Assembly (NCBI GenBank): GCA_019054805.1 | Contig: JAHQIY010000016.1 | Location: 372,001 to 436,000, forward strand | DNA: 64,000 bases | From: Brachionus manjavacas | Lineage: Eukaryota > Rotifera > Eurotatoria > Ploima > Brachionidae | Direction of reading: 5' to 3' | In this document: positions 33,586 to 48,000 of the stretch, one piece after another | How the letters are laid out: each line of letters starts with the position of its first letter | How positions within the stretch are numbered: the first letter of the stretch is position 1 | Position numbers and translations under genes: made by a program | The notes under the pieces: model-generated | The model's input: the letters and a program-made list of their open reading frames with translations, nothing else | Told to the model about the DNA's origin: nothing | Database searches by the model: none

Positions 33586-34836
33586 TCATACTGCTTCCAT
33601 ATTTGCGTCCATAGCACTTCTAGTTTCTGTATGAAAATACGAATTTTTTTTTATCATTTCATTTTGACTCTTGATATATAGCGATCTATTGTAAGGGTGA
33701 AATGACGGATTGAACAAGACCACCCGAGCAATGTCTCTAAAATTTTGTCCAAAAAAGCAATAAATTACAAAGTTAATACAACAGTTTAATGCTGCTAGTA
33801 AATCGCAAAATGGCTTTGTTATATGAAACCATTTTTTGTCTGCATGAGCAGTTGCCAATATGTTCAAGACCAAATAAGGAAATTGACAAATGAAAAATGC
33901 CAAAACAACTGCCATTACCATTAGGGTAATTTTGCGGTCGACTTTAAATGTCGCCGCAATTGACGATCGTAGCATCAGTGATTTTTTATTTGTCTTGGCG
34001 CTTTTTGCTTCATGCTGAGTCCTTATTCCATTCTTGATCAAAAGCTTGCTGTGATCATATTGACCAAGCAGGTTTTTTTTTCGCTTTTTTGCTTCTATCA
34101 TTTTTTTGACTATTCCCATATTGACAAATAAGAGTATGCTAAAAGGGAGCCCGTAGACGAATATCAAGTATCCGTATTTACGCATTATCTGGTTAAAAAT
34201 GTAATGTTTGCCGAACTGGGTGGTACGGGCCTGGTAGTATGTTCGATTGGTCACGGACACCTGGGCAAAGGATTCGATTTCGAACCATCTGGGCAAATTG
34301 TAGACAAAACAAAATAAGAATATGAACACTACTGCTCTGAACGTGTTCTTCATTGTGCAAATGGTATCGGCCTTGAGAGGCCACGTGACATAGATCCACC
34401 GATCTATGGTCACCGCTACAGTCAAGTAAATTGCATAAAGTTGAAAAGTGGTGAAAATGGGGCTCCAAATTCCGTAGATCAAATTAATAAAGCTTTCATA
34501 CGGGTGAATATCAGTGACGTAAGGCTGGTGAACATTTTTGATAAAGTATTCGTAAGAGACCAAGTATCTTAGCGAGTAAAGAAAAATGAAATTTAAAAGA
34601 CAAACCATGTTGGCTATAGAAAGTGTGGTAAGATATACATTGGTTGAAAAATTTCTCATGCGCGGATGTAACAATACAAGTACGGTAAATCCGTTTAGGA
34701 TAAGACCTATCAATGCAATCGGCAAGACAATCCATCCGTAAACAAACAACCTGATGTCAACAATGAGAATTTTTTCCTCAAAGGTCAGCATAGTTGAATA
34801 ATTGCTGGACAATTTACTGGTCAAGTTACCAACCAT
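33586..34836 (-). CDS. Class A GPCR, FMRFamide-receptor-like
   Basis: Intronless 416-aa seven-helix receptor, start ATG at 34836-34834 (MVGNLTSK). It should couple an extracellular, probably peptide, ligand to G proteins at the plasma membrane. N-glycosylation sites are at Asn4 and Asn12. TM1 carries Asn48 (LILNGF). TM3 ends in DRW (145-147) within TIDRWIYVTWPLKA, the form typical of FMRFamide-like receptors. The TM6 switch reads ICQFP (316-320) and TM7 NFVIYCFFG (355-363), a variant NPxxY followed by helix 8. Odd points: TM2 has Asn76 where most class A receptors have Asp, and I find no Cys at the top of TM3 or in extracellular loop 2, so the usual disulfide is absent. Loop 3 is long and basic. 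The ligand is not known; a neuropeptide is the best guess. Confidence 0.88.
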   Translation of the reverse strand: MVGNLTSKLSSNYSTMLTFEEKILIVDIRLFVYGWIVLPIALIGLILNGFTVLVLLHPRMRNFSTNVYLTTLSIANMVCLLNFIFLYSLRYLVSYEYFIKNVHQPYVTDIHPYESFINLIYGIWSPIFTTFQLYAIYLTVAVTIDRWIYVTWPLKADTICTMKNTFRAVVFIFLFCFVYNLPRWFEIESFAQVSVTNRTYYQARTTQFGKHYIFNQIMRKYGYLIFVYGLPFSILLFVNMGIVKKMIEAKKRKKNLLGQYDHSKLLIKNGIRTQHEAKSAKTNKKSLMLRSSIAATFKVDRKITLMVMAVVLAFFICQFPYLVLNILATAHADKKWFHITKPFCDLLAALNCCINFVIYCFFGQNFRDIARVVLFNPSFHPYNRSLYIKSQNEMIKKNSYFHTETRSAMDANMEAV

Positions 34837-37800
34837 AATTTGTTTATTTAAGCCAGTTTTTACTTGAAAATATCATTAAATATTTGTTTTTTATCTAAAA
34901 ATAGTTAAATAATTGTATAAATTCGATACTTAAGGGTTATTTTAATGAACAATCTTGAAGCTATTTGATTAATAGCTTTCAAAAGTTTGATTGATTCAAA
35001 TAATTATCTTTTTTTTGAATAGATAAGCTATTCGAATTAGATAAAAGACCGATCGTGTTAAGAGAAATTCTCGCAAAATAAGGGAAGTATCTGGTACGAG
35101 AATTTCTGATTATCCGAATTAAAGAATCGATATTTGATGAAAAAATTAAAATGCATTACTAAAATATTTATTCAGATTTAAAGAAAAAAGCGGAAATATT
35201 TAGATGAGAAGTAATGTTTGCAAGCTCATTTAATTTGGATTATATTATATTATATTAAAATTAAGGTGATAAAGTACTATAAAAATTATTAAATACTTAT
35301 TTATTTAACTAAAATAAAATAAAATAAAAAGAAATCTATTTTTTTTTGCTAAAATACAAATCCGAAAACCGCTTTGCTGATTTTGTAATAGTTTATCTAA
35401 AAAATTACGGCTAGAAATTGTTTTTTGTAACTAAAATTACCTTTTTTTATCACTAAAATAGATTTGCTTTATAAATATGCTTTTTGAATTTATAATACAA
35501 TTCTATTATTTTTTTATTAATTTTTTGATTTTTAAAAACCTTTTTTGATTTGAGAAAAATTTCCCAAATTTTACATAATTTTTTCATCAATTTCTATAAT
35601 AATTGATTTGCAAATTGAATCTGAAAATATGGACACTCAAACAATTGCAAGATAAAGATAAAGACCAAAATGAAAGAAAAAGCCGCTCAGTATTTTGAAG
35701 ATTATAAGTTTTTTTAGCGATATTTAAATTTTTTCGAACAAAAAAAAGAATTTTTATATTGAATACGTCTTAAAAATTAAAAATATTTTTTAATAAAATT
35801 CTTTTTTATGTAGATATAACTAAATTTAAACAGGTTAAGTTTTATTGATTGTGATAAAAAAGTAAAGGCCTAAAATTATTTAAAAAATCTTTATTTTTAA
35901 ATCAAAATAAGTTAAGTCCAAAATGTTACGAGTCGAAAACCTTTAGATGGATTTAATAGAATCCTTGTACAAATCGTAACACAATTAATCGAAACGAAGA
36001 TTTATCTTCGCCAAATCTGCATCCAAATCGCTCGGTTTTTATCCTCATTTAACAGGAACTAAATATATTATATAACAAATACAAATTAAGTTCTAACAGC
36101 TTATCCTCTAATGACGCAACAAAACTCAATCGGTTCGGTTTGTTCAATGAGCCTTAATTTCACAGCAAATGAAGATTTTACTAAACAAAATTTTAACCCA
36201 ATTCCCAAACTAAATTAGATGCCTGAAATATTTATTTTTTTAAATTAGACCCCAGGGTCGAATTTGTTTGAATTAATTCTCGAAACTAAACAATAAAAAA
36301 ATTGATATGTTTTGATTATTTTTTTTCCATGACGAAAAGATAAACAAAACTAATCGGGATACTAACCAGCCCAAATAGTTTAAATATCAGCTTTAAATAG
36401 AAATCTAGCGGAATAATTCTCTATGCCTCTTAAACAAGGATTAATGGATTTCTCTCTAAGTCTGTACCGCTATTGAATTTAATTATTTCAAAAATTAATT
36501 GGTTTTTGTCATCATTCTGATTTATCCTATCAATTTGGCGAGTAATTTCCGAATCAAGATGCGATTTAAAGTATCTATTTATTAGTCAAATTTAAATTTA
36601 GTCAAAATTTATCTGTCATTTTGGTTCTTCAAGTAGATATTCTTAATTTATGCATACATACTTAGGAAATTAAAAGTCTTTTTTATAAAACTGATCATTA
36701 TTAGATTAGCTTATTTATTTTAAATTTTATAAGCGTATTTTTAACTGATTAACTGATGAAAATACGCATACATACTCAAGCTAAATTGTACTAAACTTTT
36801 TCCTTTCCAAATCATTCAAAAGAGCTAATTGATTTATCAGACTAAGGCTTTGATTAAAAATTCCGTCATGCATTGATAAAAGATTTTCATTTCTCAAATA
36901 AATCAATAATTTCATTTAAAATTTTTAATTTTCTGAAAATTTGGAGCCTTATGCATCAGTTCTCCTCATCTATTTTGAATGAGATTAAAGTTGAAAATCT
37001 TGATGTTAGATTCAAATAATTATGAGGACATATTGAATTAATCTAATTATTTTGATGCTTTAATGATTATTTAAGATGTGAAAATTGATTTTATTTAAAT
37101 CTCATTTACAGAAAATATCGATTAAGAAATCAGGGTATCCGAACCTTAAATTATTCAGATATACTTTAACAACTTGTAAGCAACTGGAGGCTTCTAGTTG
37201 GAATTTTATTTTAAGAATAAATTGAAAAGCGTCTATTTAGCTTAATAGTTTTAAATTTAGAAAATTTTGCTGCAAATTTTTTTATTAATTTCACATTTAA
37301 TTTAACCAAGGAGATAATTTCTTTTTCAAATTAATAATAAAGCTGAGTGATTTGAATTTTTACAAAAAAATTCAATTATCGTCATTTCATATCATGTTCC
37401 TGTTAAAACAAAAATAATATATAAATAATGAAATATCAATGCAAATGATTACACCTAGTTTGTTTATTTTCTTCAATGATGTACAGACTCTTATCTGAAG
37501 TGAAGAGGAAATTTAATTACTTACTTACTCTAAAGAATATTTAAAATTCATTCTGGAAAAAAATCTCTTGAATTTAACTAATTCACCTTGTTTTCAGTAG
37601 ATTTCAACATGCTCCAAATGATTAGTTTTAAACTGACTAAATAATCAATTTAATGCTGCAGTTGTCAGTAATACTTGGAAAACTAGGCTGAAAATATCTT
37701 TATTTCAAATTGATTAGTCTTATTTACCTTATTTAGTTGCACCCACAGACAAAGAGGAACAATTCAAATTTCTGACAAACTTGATGTTATAATTAATTAT

Positions 37801-40800
37801 GAAATGGATAAATGATTCTTATTTAAATTATTTATTTTTTAATGATCAAAAGGATGTGAATAATTAAATATTTATATCAATCCTAAGAATTATATTATAG
37901 AATTAATTTTTAAATTTAATCTATTTATCTAATAAAAGAATTTTTTAATTAAAATCATGCGAATTTGATACTAAAATAATAACAATAAGACCTTTATTAA
38001 TAATTTACAATAATTTTTTTATTAGAGAAATTATGGATAATTCTTCTGACTTGTATCAAGTAATTTTCAAAACAAATTAAAAAAAGAAAATCATAATCTT
38101 TTCGATGCAAAAAACTTAAAATGTTTTGAGACTCATAAGAACATCACGAAATTTCTTTGGTAATCCTTGGCATTGCCTGTAGTTTAATGTTACTTATAAT
38201 TTAAGGAATATATTTAAATTTTTCTAAAAACTTGATTAATTAACAGTCACATAACTAATAACTTTCTAATTGAAAATTGTTAAGCGGCCTTTTATTACTG
38301 CTTCAAATAAAACATCTTTTAAAATAGATAAATATATTTCAGTCGACTTTAAACCAAAGTATTTATTTAATAAAAAAAGAGATAATAGAAACAAAAATTA
38401 AATTACTTTCGAAACTTTAGAATATGCTTTTTATTTTTAAAGACACTGATCTCATTTAATAATTATTTCAAGCTATTTAAATAAGCATAAAATAAATGTC
38501 TCAGGAATAAAACTAGTTTTGAGATCTAAATTTACATAGTTGTCAAAAATCGAATAAACCAAATCTATGATAGAAAACAATACGCTGCAAATGACTAAGC
38601 AAATTAAATCTAAAACAATTTAGAAATTCAAATAAATATTAATAGTTGAAAAGTTAATTTAAAAATTAAATCAATCATTGAATTTTCTTTTTTGTAGCCA
38701 TATCTTTTGTAAATTTTCCTCAATTTGACAAAAATATCGAAAATTTTCTAAAATACGGGAAAAAATCAGATAACTTTATATTTGGAATTGATTTCATTCA
38801 TTTGGTGAGGTATAGACAATGAAAATATTTAAAAGTAAAAATCCTTTCTGTACTTTTATACTTTTTCTAATTAATTTATTTGGCCCTGTTCCTTTTTGTA
38901 TTTTCTGTACTTTCTGTACTTTTTGTACTTTTTGTTCTTAATGGTAATAAAAAAACCTTTTATTAATCAATATTTTAAATATAAATTTTAAATTCAACTA
39001 ATATTTTTCTTACCTTCAGCATACGCGAATCCCTAAACCAGGGCTCCGCCCGGACCCCGTTTAAGTTTTAATAAAAAGATTAAAATTCCCATTAATCACA
39101 AAAAGTACAAAAAGGAACAGGGTCAAATAAAATAATATTTTGAAAAAGTACAAAAAGTACAGAAAGGAAAATGATTTTTTAAAAGTTTAATCTCATTGTC
39201 TATCCATGCATTTGGTATTTATTTTCTCATTTAATTCTTTTTTAATTTTTAACTGCATTATTTGATTTTGATGTCTTAATATTTTAAAATATTTTTCAAG
39301 TTTAAATGATTTTTTAAAATCTCCAAAAACAAAAAAAAAATAATCAGACATGCACTTTTGTAATAAAATGGAATATATGTTTTATATGATCTAATAAATG
39401 AAGAATTTTGCTGCGAATTTCGTCGTAAACACGCAAAAAAAGTTACCATAAGGAATAGTGGCTTAAATTTTTGTGTGTTTTAACAAAAAACATTTAAAAT
39501 AATAATTTTTTCAAATGTTTATAGATTGATTTAATAAACATAATAAAGTGTCAATGAACAATAGGTTAAGGTATCGCATAATGAAGCTCGGGGGCTAAAT
39601 AAATATTGATTAAAATTCAACAAAGAAAGTAAAAAACGTATTCTTCCACTTATATAAATACTTCCATTACAGAGAACCTGGTGAATGGCTTTAAAAATAT
39701 GATTAGTTTTATTTATATTCTCAAAATAACTCCATTTATGTTTTATAGAAATTTCAAGCTCTTTTGCTCTCAATTAAAAAGCGAGCTTACGTGTTTTAGA
39801 AAATTTTCCTCTATTATCTAATCTATTTTATCTAATTAATTTGTCTTTAAGATGCATGCGATTTTTAAAATTAGACTATTTTGAATTTTTTCTTGACTAA
39901 TGGTTTGATAAAAGTTTAGGCTTTAGTGCATTAAATTGTCATCTCTAACTAAAAACCTGACAAAGACGCTTAATTAATTTAAATTTTAAAATTTCTAAAT
40001 TATTATAAAGCTTTGAAGCTAAACTAAAAAGTTTTTTCTTTTCTACAATAGTGATGGCATTTTATACTGGCGCCGCCCCAAGCTTTATCTAAATTATTAA
40101 AAAATCAGACTAATAATTTAGATTAATATTTTATGGTGAGTAAATGTGTTGAGATTTAAAAAACAAAAGCAATATTTATTTCAACATTAAATAAATTACA
40201 AGTTTTTTAATTAAGGCGCTCAGGCAGCCCTAAAATAAATGTAAATATGATGATTTATCTTTATTCAATAAACTGTTGAATAAATATTTTATTTAGTCAA
40301 TAAGTCAAAACATAATTTAAATGTATTATTATATTCTATAAAGCGATTTATTAAAAATTATTTAGGTATTAAAGCTTAGACTTTTTTTATGTTTTTTTTT
40401 ATTAATAAGATTAAGATAAATGTTCGTTGTCATTATCCACTGCTTTTTAAAATCATTTCGACATCTTCTTATCTTGATAATATTTTTTTTCAAATAATAC
40501 CAAATTCAAATAAATTCAAAATTCGCTTAACTCTGAGACTAAAATATTAAGTTACATGAAGAAAGAAAATTTGATACATTCATATCCATTCCATTCAAAG
40601 ACACTCGATGCTTTCATGCTAAGTTTCACTAGCCTTTACATGATTTAATTTGATATTTCGACATTTCTGAACAAATACATCCTTAAATAATTTTTAACTA
40701 GATAATTAAATTAGCGCGAGAGGTCTACTATTTTTTTTATTAAATTTTTATTATTTTTTTAATTAAAATATCGTATTGCAATATTTATTGTTTTGTGTCA

Positions 40801-43800
40801 ATTTAAACTCTTCATTTTATGAATGTTTGTCTTAAAGCATCATAAAAATCCTAATTACCTAAAATTTATGGCATTTTTTTAAGCCATTGTGAATTTGGAA
40901 AAAAAAATTTAACAAGAAAAAATGTACAAAATAGAAAATTTGACTATTTTTTTTCTGCTAAAGCAAAATTGTTTCTATAATAATTCAATAAGTTGACACA
41001 CTCGATTCATTCACCAAAACATCGCTAATGAAAATATCCTGCAATATACTTACCGTAAATTTTAATCAGGATCAATTTTTTTAATTTTTTTTAGTTTCTC
41101 CAAACGTTGAATTTAAATAATTGTTTAAATATTTCGGCTGATATAATTTGCAGAACTATTTAGTCTTCCTTTCAGTTTCTCATCTTTTTTTTAATTCAGA
41201 ATATTATGAGTCATTTAAAAAAACAAGAAAATTAAAATTGGCAAAAATAAAATTTTACTTATTATCACATTGATTAGCAGTAGATGTTCTTATAAAAATA
41301 TCAGCACTGATAATCATAAAATTGAAAATTCTTGATGTAACGCTGAGAGGGTTCCTATTTTGAAATATTTTTTGATTTAGACAAATTCAAATTTGAGCTT
41401 TCAAATAAACTAATGTAAGAGAAAAATACATCACACTACACTGTTCCAGATATTTTTTAATTTAAAAGATAGAGAATAAACTATGCTGCTAAATTATCAT
41501 AAACCTATAGGTATTAGGGGAAAAATTGCTTTTAAATTTTTGATATAAATAAAGTAATTGACAAATTATGAGAAGAAATCATACATGTGCCCTAAAAATA
41601 TTTTTTTTTCAATTTATTAAGCCAGTTTTGTTCACATTGATCCATGCGTAATAATTAGCAAAATAAGTGGATATATAAAAAAAATGACTTTCGAGATAAA
41701 TGATTTATTTTATCAGTTCAATATAATGTTTGGAACTAGATTGGCAAATTTTCATATTCTCACGTATGACCAAAGCTAAGCCTAATAGTTATTTATTGAT
41801 AGAACAATTTTCGAAATGCTGAAAAAATCTAAATACGAGTTTGCGTAAGCAATAAATTATCTTATCTGTAATTTTATAGCCAAGAAAAATCTGAGACTTG
41901 CTTCTGAAATTTAATATTTTTTTTTACTGAAATTTAATTCCGACTTCATAAATCTAAACTGACCTAAGCAATATATCTAAATTAAATTCATTCAAATATT
42001 TTTGGTCCAGATAGATAGATCTTACAGGAAAAGATTTTTAAGATGATGCAGATTTTTAATGTATTGAACAATTTTCAATTCGCATTCAAATACATTTTCT
42101 GCTTTTCATGGCAAATTGAACATATTTTAATTATTAATAGCATGCTTTGTGACAATCCATTCATGTGTACTATTTGATAAAATGTTTCCTTTTAGAGCAA
42201 GTTATTGAATTCAGGAGAATATTAATCAAATTTAGTACAGTCTAAATATGCCGAAATAAAGGAATTAATAAATGATTTTATCTATAAAAATCCCTAATAT
42301 CAAATTAAATAAATCATTTATTATTATCACTAAGTGCTATTAAAGTGTTTGTACAGCTAGAGATAAATGTAAATATATTTTAAGAAAGCTATATTTATAA
42401 GCCTAATATCGAATTTTTAAAAAGAATACCAACTTTTTTCCAAATCTGTGATGATTGAATAGATTTGATTAATTTTTTATCATTTTTTAAACCTGGCAAA
42501 AATTTAAAAATCGCAATAAATCAAATCTGATATTTAGCACAGTCTAAATCATTTTAAATTAAAAAACATTTTCTTCTAAATAAACTAAAAGAACAATTTA
42601 ATTCCATTTGAATAAACACTATTACTTAAATCCATAATTTTTACCTAATAATTCTTTAAATTTTTTCGTGATATTTATATTTTAAAATTTTGAAATAATT
42701 TAAATCAACATTTAATAATTAAAAAAAATACGATTTTTAGGGCTTAATAGTTTAAAATTTGTCAAATTTAGTAAATTTTAATTTTACAAATTTTTAATGA
42801 CATTTAGTGTTCATCGAATCTAAACTTTCACAAAAAATAATTTTTCTGTATTTTAGTTAAATTTTTCGAAGTGTCCAATTTGGTTCCTTCCCATTCAATT
42901 TTTTTTAATTTTAATAGAAATACATATCATTTTGGTAAAAATTTGACCTTCAAACCGTAGGCAATTTTCATAGTTCATGATAAGATAAAAAAATTAATAC
43001 GGTCATATCCATTTAAGTATGAATCCTTATTTCTCAAATTTATTGGATTTGAAAATTATTTCCGAAAACATTATCGTGATCATTTATAAAATAAGAATTT
43101 ATGCTCTTTTTCTAAAATTAATCAATTGTGATATCATATTAATCATTTTAGGCTTGATAACCAAAAACTTGACATAAACAAAACTTTAAAAGTTTTATCT
43201 TTATCGAAAAATTTCCGAGTTCACATTTAAAATAAAAAATTTTTAAGTTTTTTAAAGTTGGATTTTTTTAAATCGTAATTTCTAGAAAGGGTTAATATTA
43301 AAATTGTTTTAATAAAATTTTTCATAAATCTAATAGAACATTTTTTGGAGCTTTTATCAGCATAGCTTTTAACATTAAAAATTAATAAGTGAGAAAATTA
43401 ATCATCATTTTAAATAATTTATATGTGAACAAGTGTGATGATGCATTTGAATATGTTAACAAGATAGGAAAAAGAAAATTGATTTACAATACATTTTTTT
43501 CACAGAAAAAATTCTGTTTATGAAATAAATATGATGAATTTTCGAGTTACTTTTAATTATATTTCTTTTGTTCTGACAAGATGATGATTCATCAAATTGA
43601 TTAATAAAGCTAGCAAAAAGCTGATTTTTCCTTATGCATTCTTTCGTATAATTAAATTTTTTATTTTCTTCATGGTTAGTTATTCTCGATTCCATAACTA
43701 AAACAATTCCAAAACATAAAGTCATTTTATATGATAAATTAAAAAAAAATGAAATCTCTTTAAATAAAGGTCTCTATTATCAGTAATTAGAACTAATGTT

Positions 43801-45081
43801 TGCTTTTCTTCGACATAAATTCCCTAATATGATCAACCACAATTAAACAAAATATAAACTAGACCTTGATTTTTGAACATTTTGAAGGAAATTTTAAGAA
43901 AATATCAAAGTAAAATATCAAAACTAGAGAAAAAATCTAACAACATTTGAATCAATAAGTATTGAATTTGAAAATCAACTACAAAATACAAATATTATTA
44001 AAATAACCTACTTTAATTTCTTACAGAAAATCATAAATAAATTCTTTACAAAGCCAATTTTTTGGAGATTGTTTAGTACCATTAATATTTTATAAATTAC
44101 TATTTGTAATAGACGAAATTGGAAGCAATAAAGAGAAAACATGTCATTTTCTTAGAACAAACTAACTTAATGAAATTTAAATTCATATTTACATTTTATT
44201 TAAATATTCAATTCGCTAAATCTTTTAATTGATAATAAAATTTAGACACCAATAGAGATTTATTTATTTTTTTCTGAAAATTTAAATCTTAGTTTCATTA
44301 TTTTTTCCCAAGTGAATGTTTGAAAATTAAAAAAAATAAGACGTGTTTTGAAAATTCATTTATTTCGGTGTTAATAATTTTCGTTTAAAAATAGAAATTT
44401 TAATTTCTTCAAAATATGTATCCTAAAAATATTTTTCCTTCAAAAAATTATCTACTAATTAAGCTCTAAATTAGTTTGTTTAATGGCATAATTTTATCAA
44501 TGCAATAATAATCAACATCGAAATTAATATTTATTAAACGCTTGTAAAATAATTTATTTTTAATTGAATCAAAAAAGCTCGACATGTGTCATTGAGTCTA
44601 AAACCAAACATGTTCTATAAGGGGCCTAAAAACAAATCACTATAGAATTTAATAATAATTTTTATTTTTTAAATCATATTCTATAGAATATTTTATAAAA
44701 TGTAATGGAACGAACTTTGTTTTTAGTTGAAATTATTAAGATTTATATTTTTGGCAATTTTCAAATTTGAAAGTTGAAAAGCAATCACTATTGGAAAAGT
44801 GTGCCAACAATCAGGTAAAGATACATCATTTTAACATTTTTTAAAATAATAAAATTAATCTTTTAAAATTGAAAATTAAGCTTGTTTTTTTTTAAATTTA
44901 AACTAAGACATAAAACCTCTATGGAATGACTTAATTTAATTAAAGCATGTTTTTCATATTTTTATATTGAGATTTAACACAACGTGACATGACTGTAAAA
45001 TTAATGGAATTACTTGATTAAATTCAAAAAATTTTTGAAAATTTTTATTTAAATATATTTAGTTAAAAAATGATCAATGAT
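34837..45081. other. 10-kb gene-poor region
   Basis: The longest gene-free stretch of the window. I find no supported exon on either strand; the few open frames are low-complexity or lack splice and start context. It contains one well-bounded MITE at 38807-39208, A/T microsatellites such as (tatat)n near 35240-35255, and (aaaat)n near 35310-35330. It may hold distal regulatory DNA for the flanking genes, but nothing in the sequence proves that. Confidence 0.55.
38807..39208. mobile_element. MITE with perfect 8-bp target duplication
   Basis: A 402-bp element flanked by identical CATTTGGT (38799-38806 and 39209-39216). The ends are inverted: left ATAGACAATGA, right the complement of TCATTGTCTAT. 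The inner arms pair over about 90 nt: left AAATCCTTTCTGTACTTTT, then TTTGGCCCTGTTCCTTTTTG; right the complement of CAAAAAGGAACAGGGTCAAA and AAAAAGTACAGAAAGGAAAA. The centre has an isolated GC-rich block (CAGGGCTCCGCCCGGACCCC near 39040). It has no coding capacity. The 8-bp duplication fits a hAT-type non-autonomous element. Confidence 0.82.
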
Positions 45082-48000
45082 TCAAAATTTCAGCCTTTTA
45101 ATAAGCAAAGAATTTGATGATAAATTGTTTAAGCTTGAATTGACCATAATTTCATTATTAGTGGTCCTGTTGAAAATATTCGTTGATACATTTGCGCCAG
45201 TAATTAAAGCCTGCGATTTAAACGGAGCCAATTTGGTCAAGCTAAAGTTTGTTTCGTACAACCTATTACTTGAATTGCTCAATTGATTAAGTTTTTTTTT
45301 CTGTTGATTCATTAGATATTTATTCAAAAATGTGTTTGATCTATCTTTAGACTTGAATTTAATGAGTTCGTCAATTTCGGGGATTATGTTGCTGTGAATG
45401 GCCGGGTCCGTTTGGTTCTCAGCTTCTTGATAAGCATTAATTCTGGATATAACATTCGAATAGTCCAAATTTTCTATTAAAATAGAAGAATTTGATTGAG
45501 AGTTTTTAAGAGCTAGATTCTTTATTTTGTTAGATGCTAAATTATTTTCATCATTTGTACTAAATTCTGATTTTTTAGTCCTACTTTGACTTGATTGTGC
45601 AAATGAGCAATTGTTGCTTTTGATCGGCAATTGTAAATCAATTATAGACAATTCTCTTTCTTTGTAACTTGGATTACAGTTTGCCTGATTGGGATTATAA
45701 GGAATATAGTTTCCAAATGTGTTTGTTGGGGTTTTATCATTGTTACCGGATAGATTTGAGTTCAAGCCAGGAGTTGTTGACCGATTGAGACGAACTTTGT
45801 TAGTTTCACCTTGGGTGTTGTTTCCCCAAAAACCATCAGGAAATTGGGAAGTGCCGTTTTTGTTAAAATTGGCAACATAGCGCTTCAAATAGGTCAATTT
45901 GGGATTTTTTACCAGCTTGGATTCTTCATCTAGCGCCGAATCAGGTTGTAGCGTGAATAGTTTATTCTTTAAAGCAGATTTGTTGTGTTTTCTATCAGTC
46001 ATCGGTTGAGAAATCTGCGGATTCATAAAAACTAAATTGTGATTTTGTAGTTGAAGGACGGGCTTTTGGTCATCTTTATTTCGAAAAGATTGTGTAGCTT
46101 TAATATCCAAATTTGACCGAGCTTGACCCGATGGTTGATATTGACTAAAATTTTTTTTCAATCTACTCTCTTTGGCTTTGGAATTTTTTATAAACTTAAA
46201 ATGGTCTACTCGTAGATTTGACGCCCTGGTATCGGACAATTCTCGATTTGTGTTTAAGGCTTGATCGCTTAAATATTTCTCCGTAATACCAATATTTCCT
46301 TTAAAAAAGTAAAACATTTTAATTTTAAATTTTAGACTTTTTTTAAAATAAATAAAATAAAATCTTTTCTATTATCTCTGTTTTTAAAATTATGTAATCA
46401 AACAAGCAAGCAATAATTCATTAAATAAAAAATTTTTAAAAAAAACTTAATTATCAGAATTTTTATTGACTCTTTAGAAAAATGATAAAATTCTTCGGTT
46501 TGATTAGAGCTAAACAGAAAGTCTCTTAGTCTCTTTTTTTTGAAAAATAAAGTAAATGTTTTAATTATTTTGATTGTATAAAATAAATTTTTTAAAAATA
46601 ATTAGATAAAAAAATGATGCCTCAGAGAGACTGGAAACGAAAATAGCTTATTTACGGTTTGTCAAAATGCCCACATTTTAAAAAATACTGATTAAGTCAA
46701 TCTAATCCATGTATTAAAATTAATTTAAGTGCAGATTAGAATTTGTAAAATTTGGCGTTAAAGAACAAAACAAAATGATTAAGATCTAGCAAATTTTTTT
46801 CTAGAAGCAAAAATTAGTGTGTGAATGCGACAAGGTGCAGAATTATTTTGCTGAAAAAATCGTAAACATTCTGAAATAACTCTGCAATTTTAAACAATAA
46901 TTTAACTAGGCTTAGTGAATATCGCAGGGATTTTAATAGCGATTAAAAGCTAGTTGATGGATCTTGTTCCATTTACAGAAATAATTTTTAGCTTAAATGG
47001 TTTAAAAAAAAAAATTTATTTTAAATTTTCAAAATTTTTTATTTAAAGTATTTTTTTCTGTAAAAAAGAATTTCCAAATTTTTGATAACTAATGAAAAAA
47101 TTATAATTTGCATAATAAAAATTAAAAAAATTTATTGATAAAAAAATCTGATCCTAATACGAGTAAAAAGAAAAAAATCGTAAAGACAAAAAAGATTTTA
47201 GGAATAAAATTAGGGAAACTATCTATGTATCTTTCCTTTTGAAAATCTGGCCAAAGATGTGTTACTAAGAGTGTTTAGCAAAAGTAAAAGATTGAAAAAT
47301 AAATTTGAATAAATCATTTCATTTAATGATTGTCAATTAGAAAATAAGAAAAAAATTGTTTTTTTTTAAATTACCCAAGCCTTTTTTACCCGAAAATTTA
47401 AAAGTGAGATTTTGTTGAATCAATAAAATAAAAAATTTTTTATGATTAAGGCTTGATACTAATTTAACAACCCAATTACAGAGAAAAAGATATAAGCTTT
47501 TTATCGTTAAGTTATGTTCTTTTGTTGAAAGTTGTCTTATTGTGTTTTAATTTCTAAATAAAAAAAAATTTTCATTTAAATTCGACTTTCATTTAAATTG
47601 TTTAATTTTCTTAGAATCTTTCAGTCAAGTCAAGTTTTTCTCATTCATTAGCTTTTTTTACGTTTTTTCACAGCAAATACAAATAATGAAGAAATAAAAT
47701 GAAAGAAAACTTAAAATAAACTCTTAAACATAAATTTAAAATTTATTTAACAAAAAAAAGTTAAAAAAATCTGACTGATCACTCTAAAAAATAAGTTTCA
47801 AAATTAAAAGTAAGTTTTAGTAAAAATTTAAATTTTTTTTGACAGAATTCTGACATGAAAAAAAATTTAACTATTTATTTAATTATTATGGAAAGCGATA
47901 AATGGTTGTATCATGCTGAATTAATTTTAACAACAATATTTACATTTGAATCTGATAAAAGTCCTATTTTGAATATTTAATTTAATCCCAAACTGGTAAT

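Noticed and set aside
43456-43725. Minus-strand 89-codon frame with an ATG in the gene desert
   Set aside because: It has an ATG, but composition is typical of random AT-rich DNA and no exon partner or domain was found.
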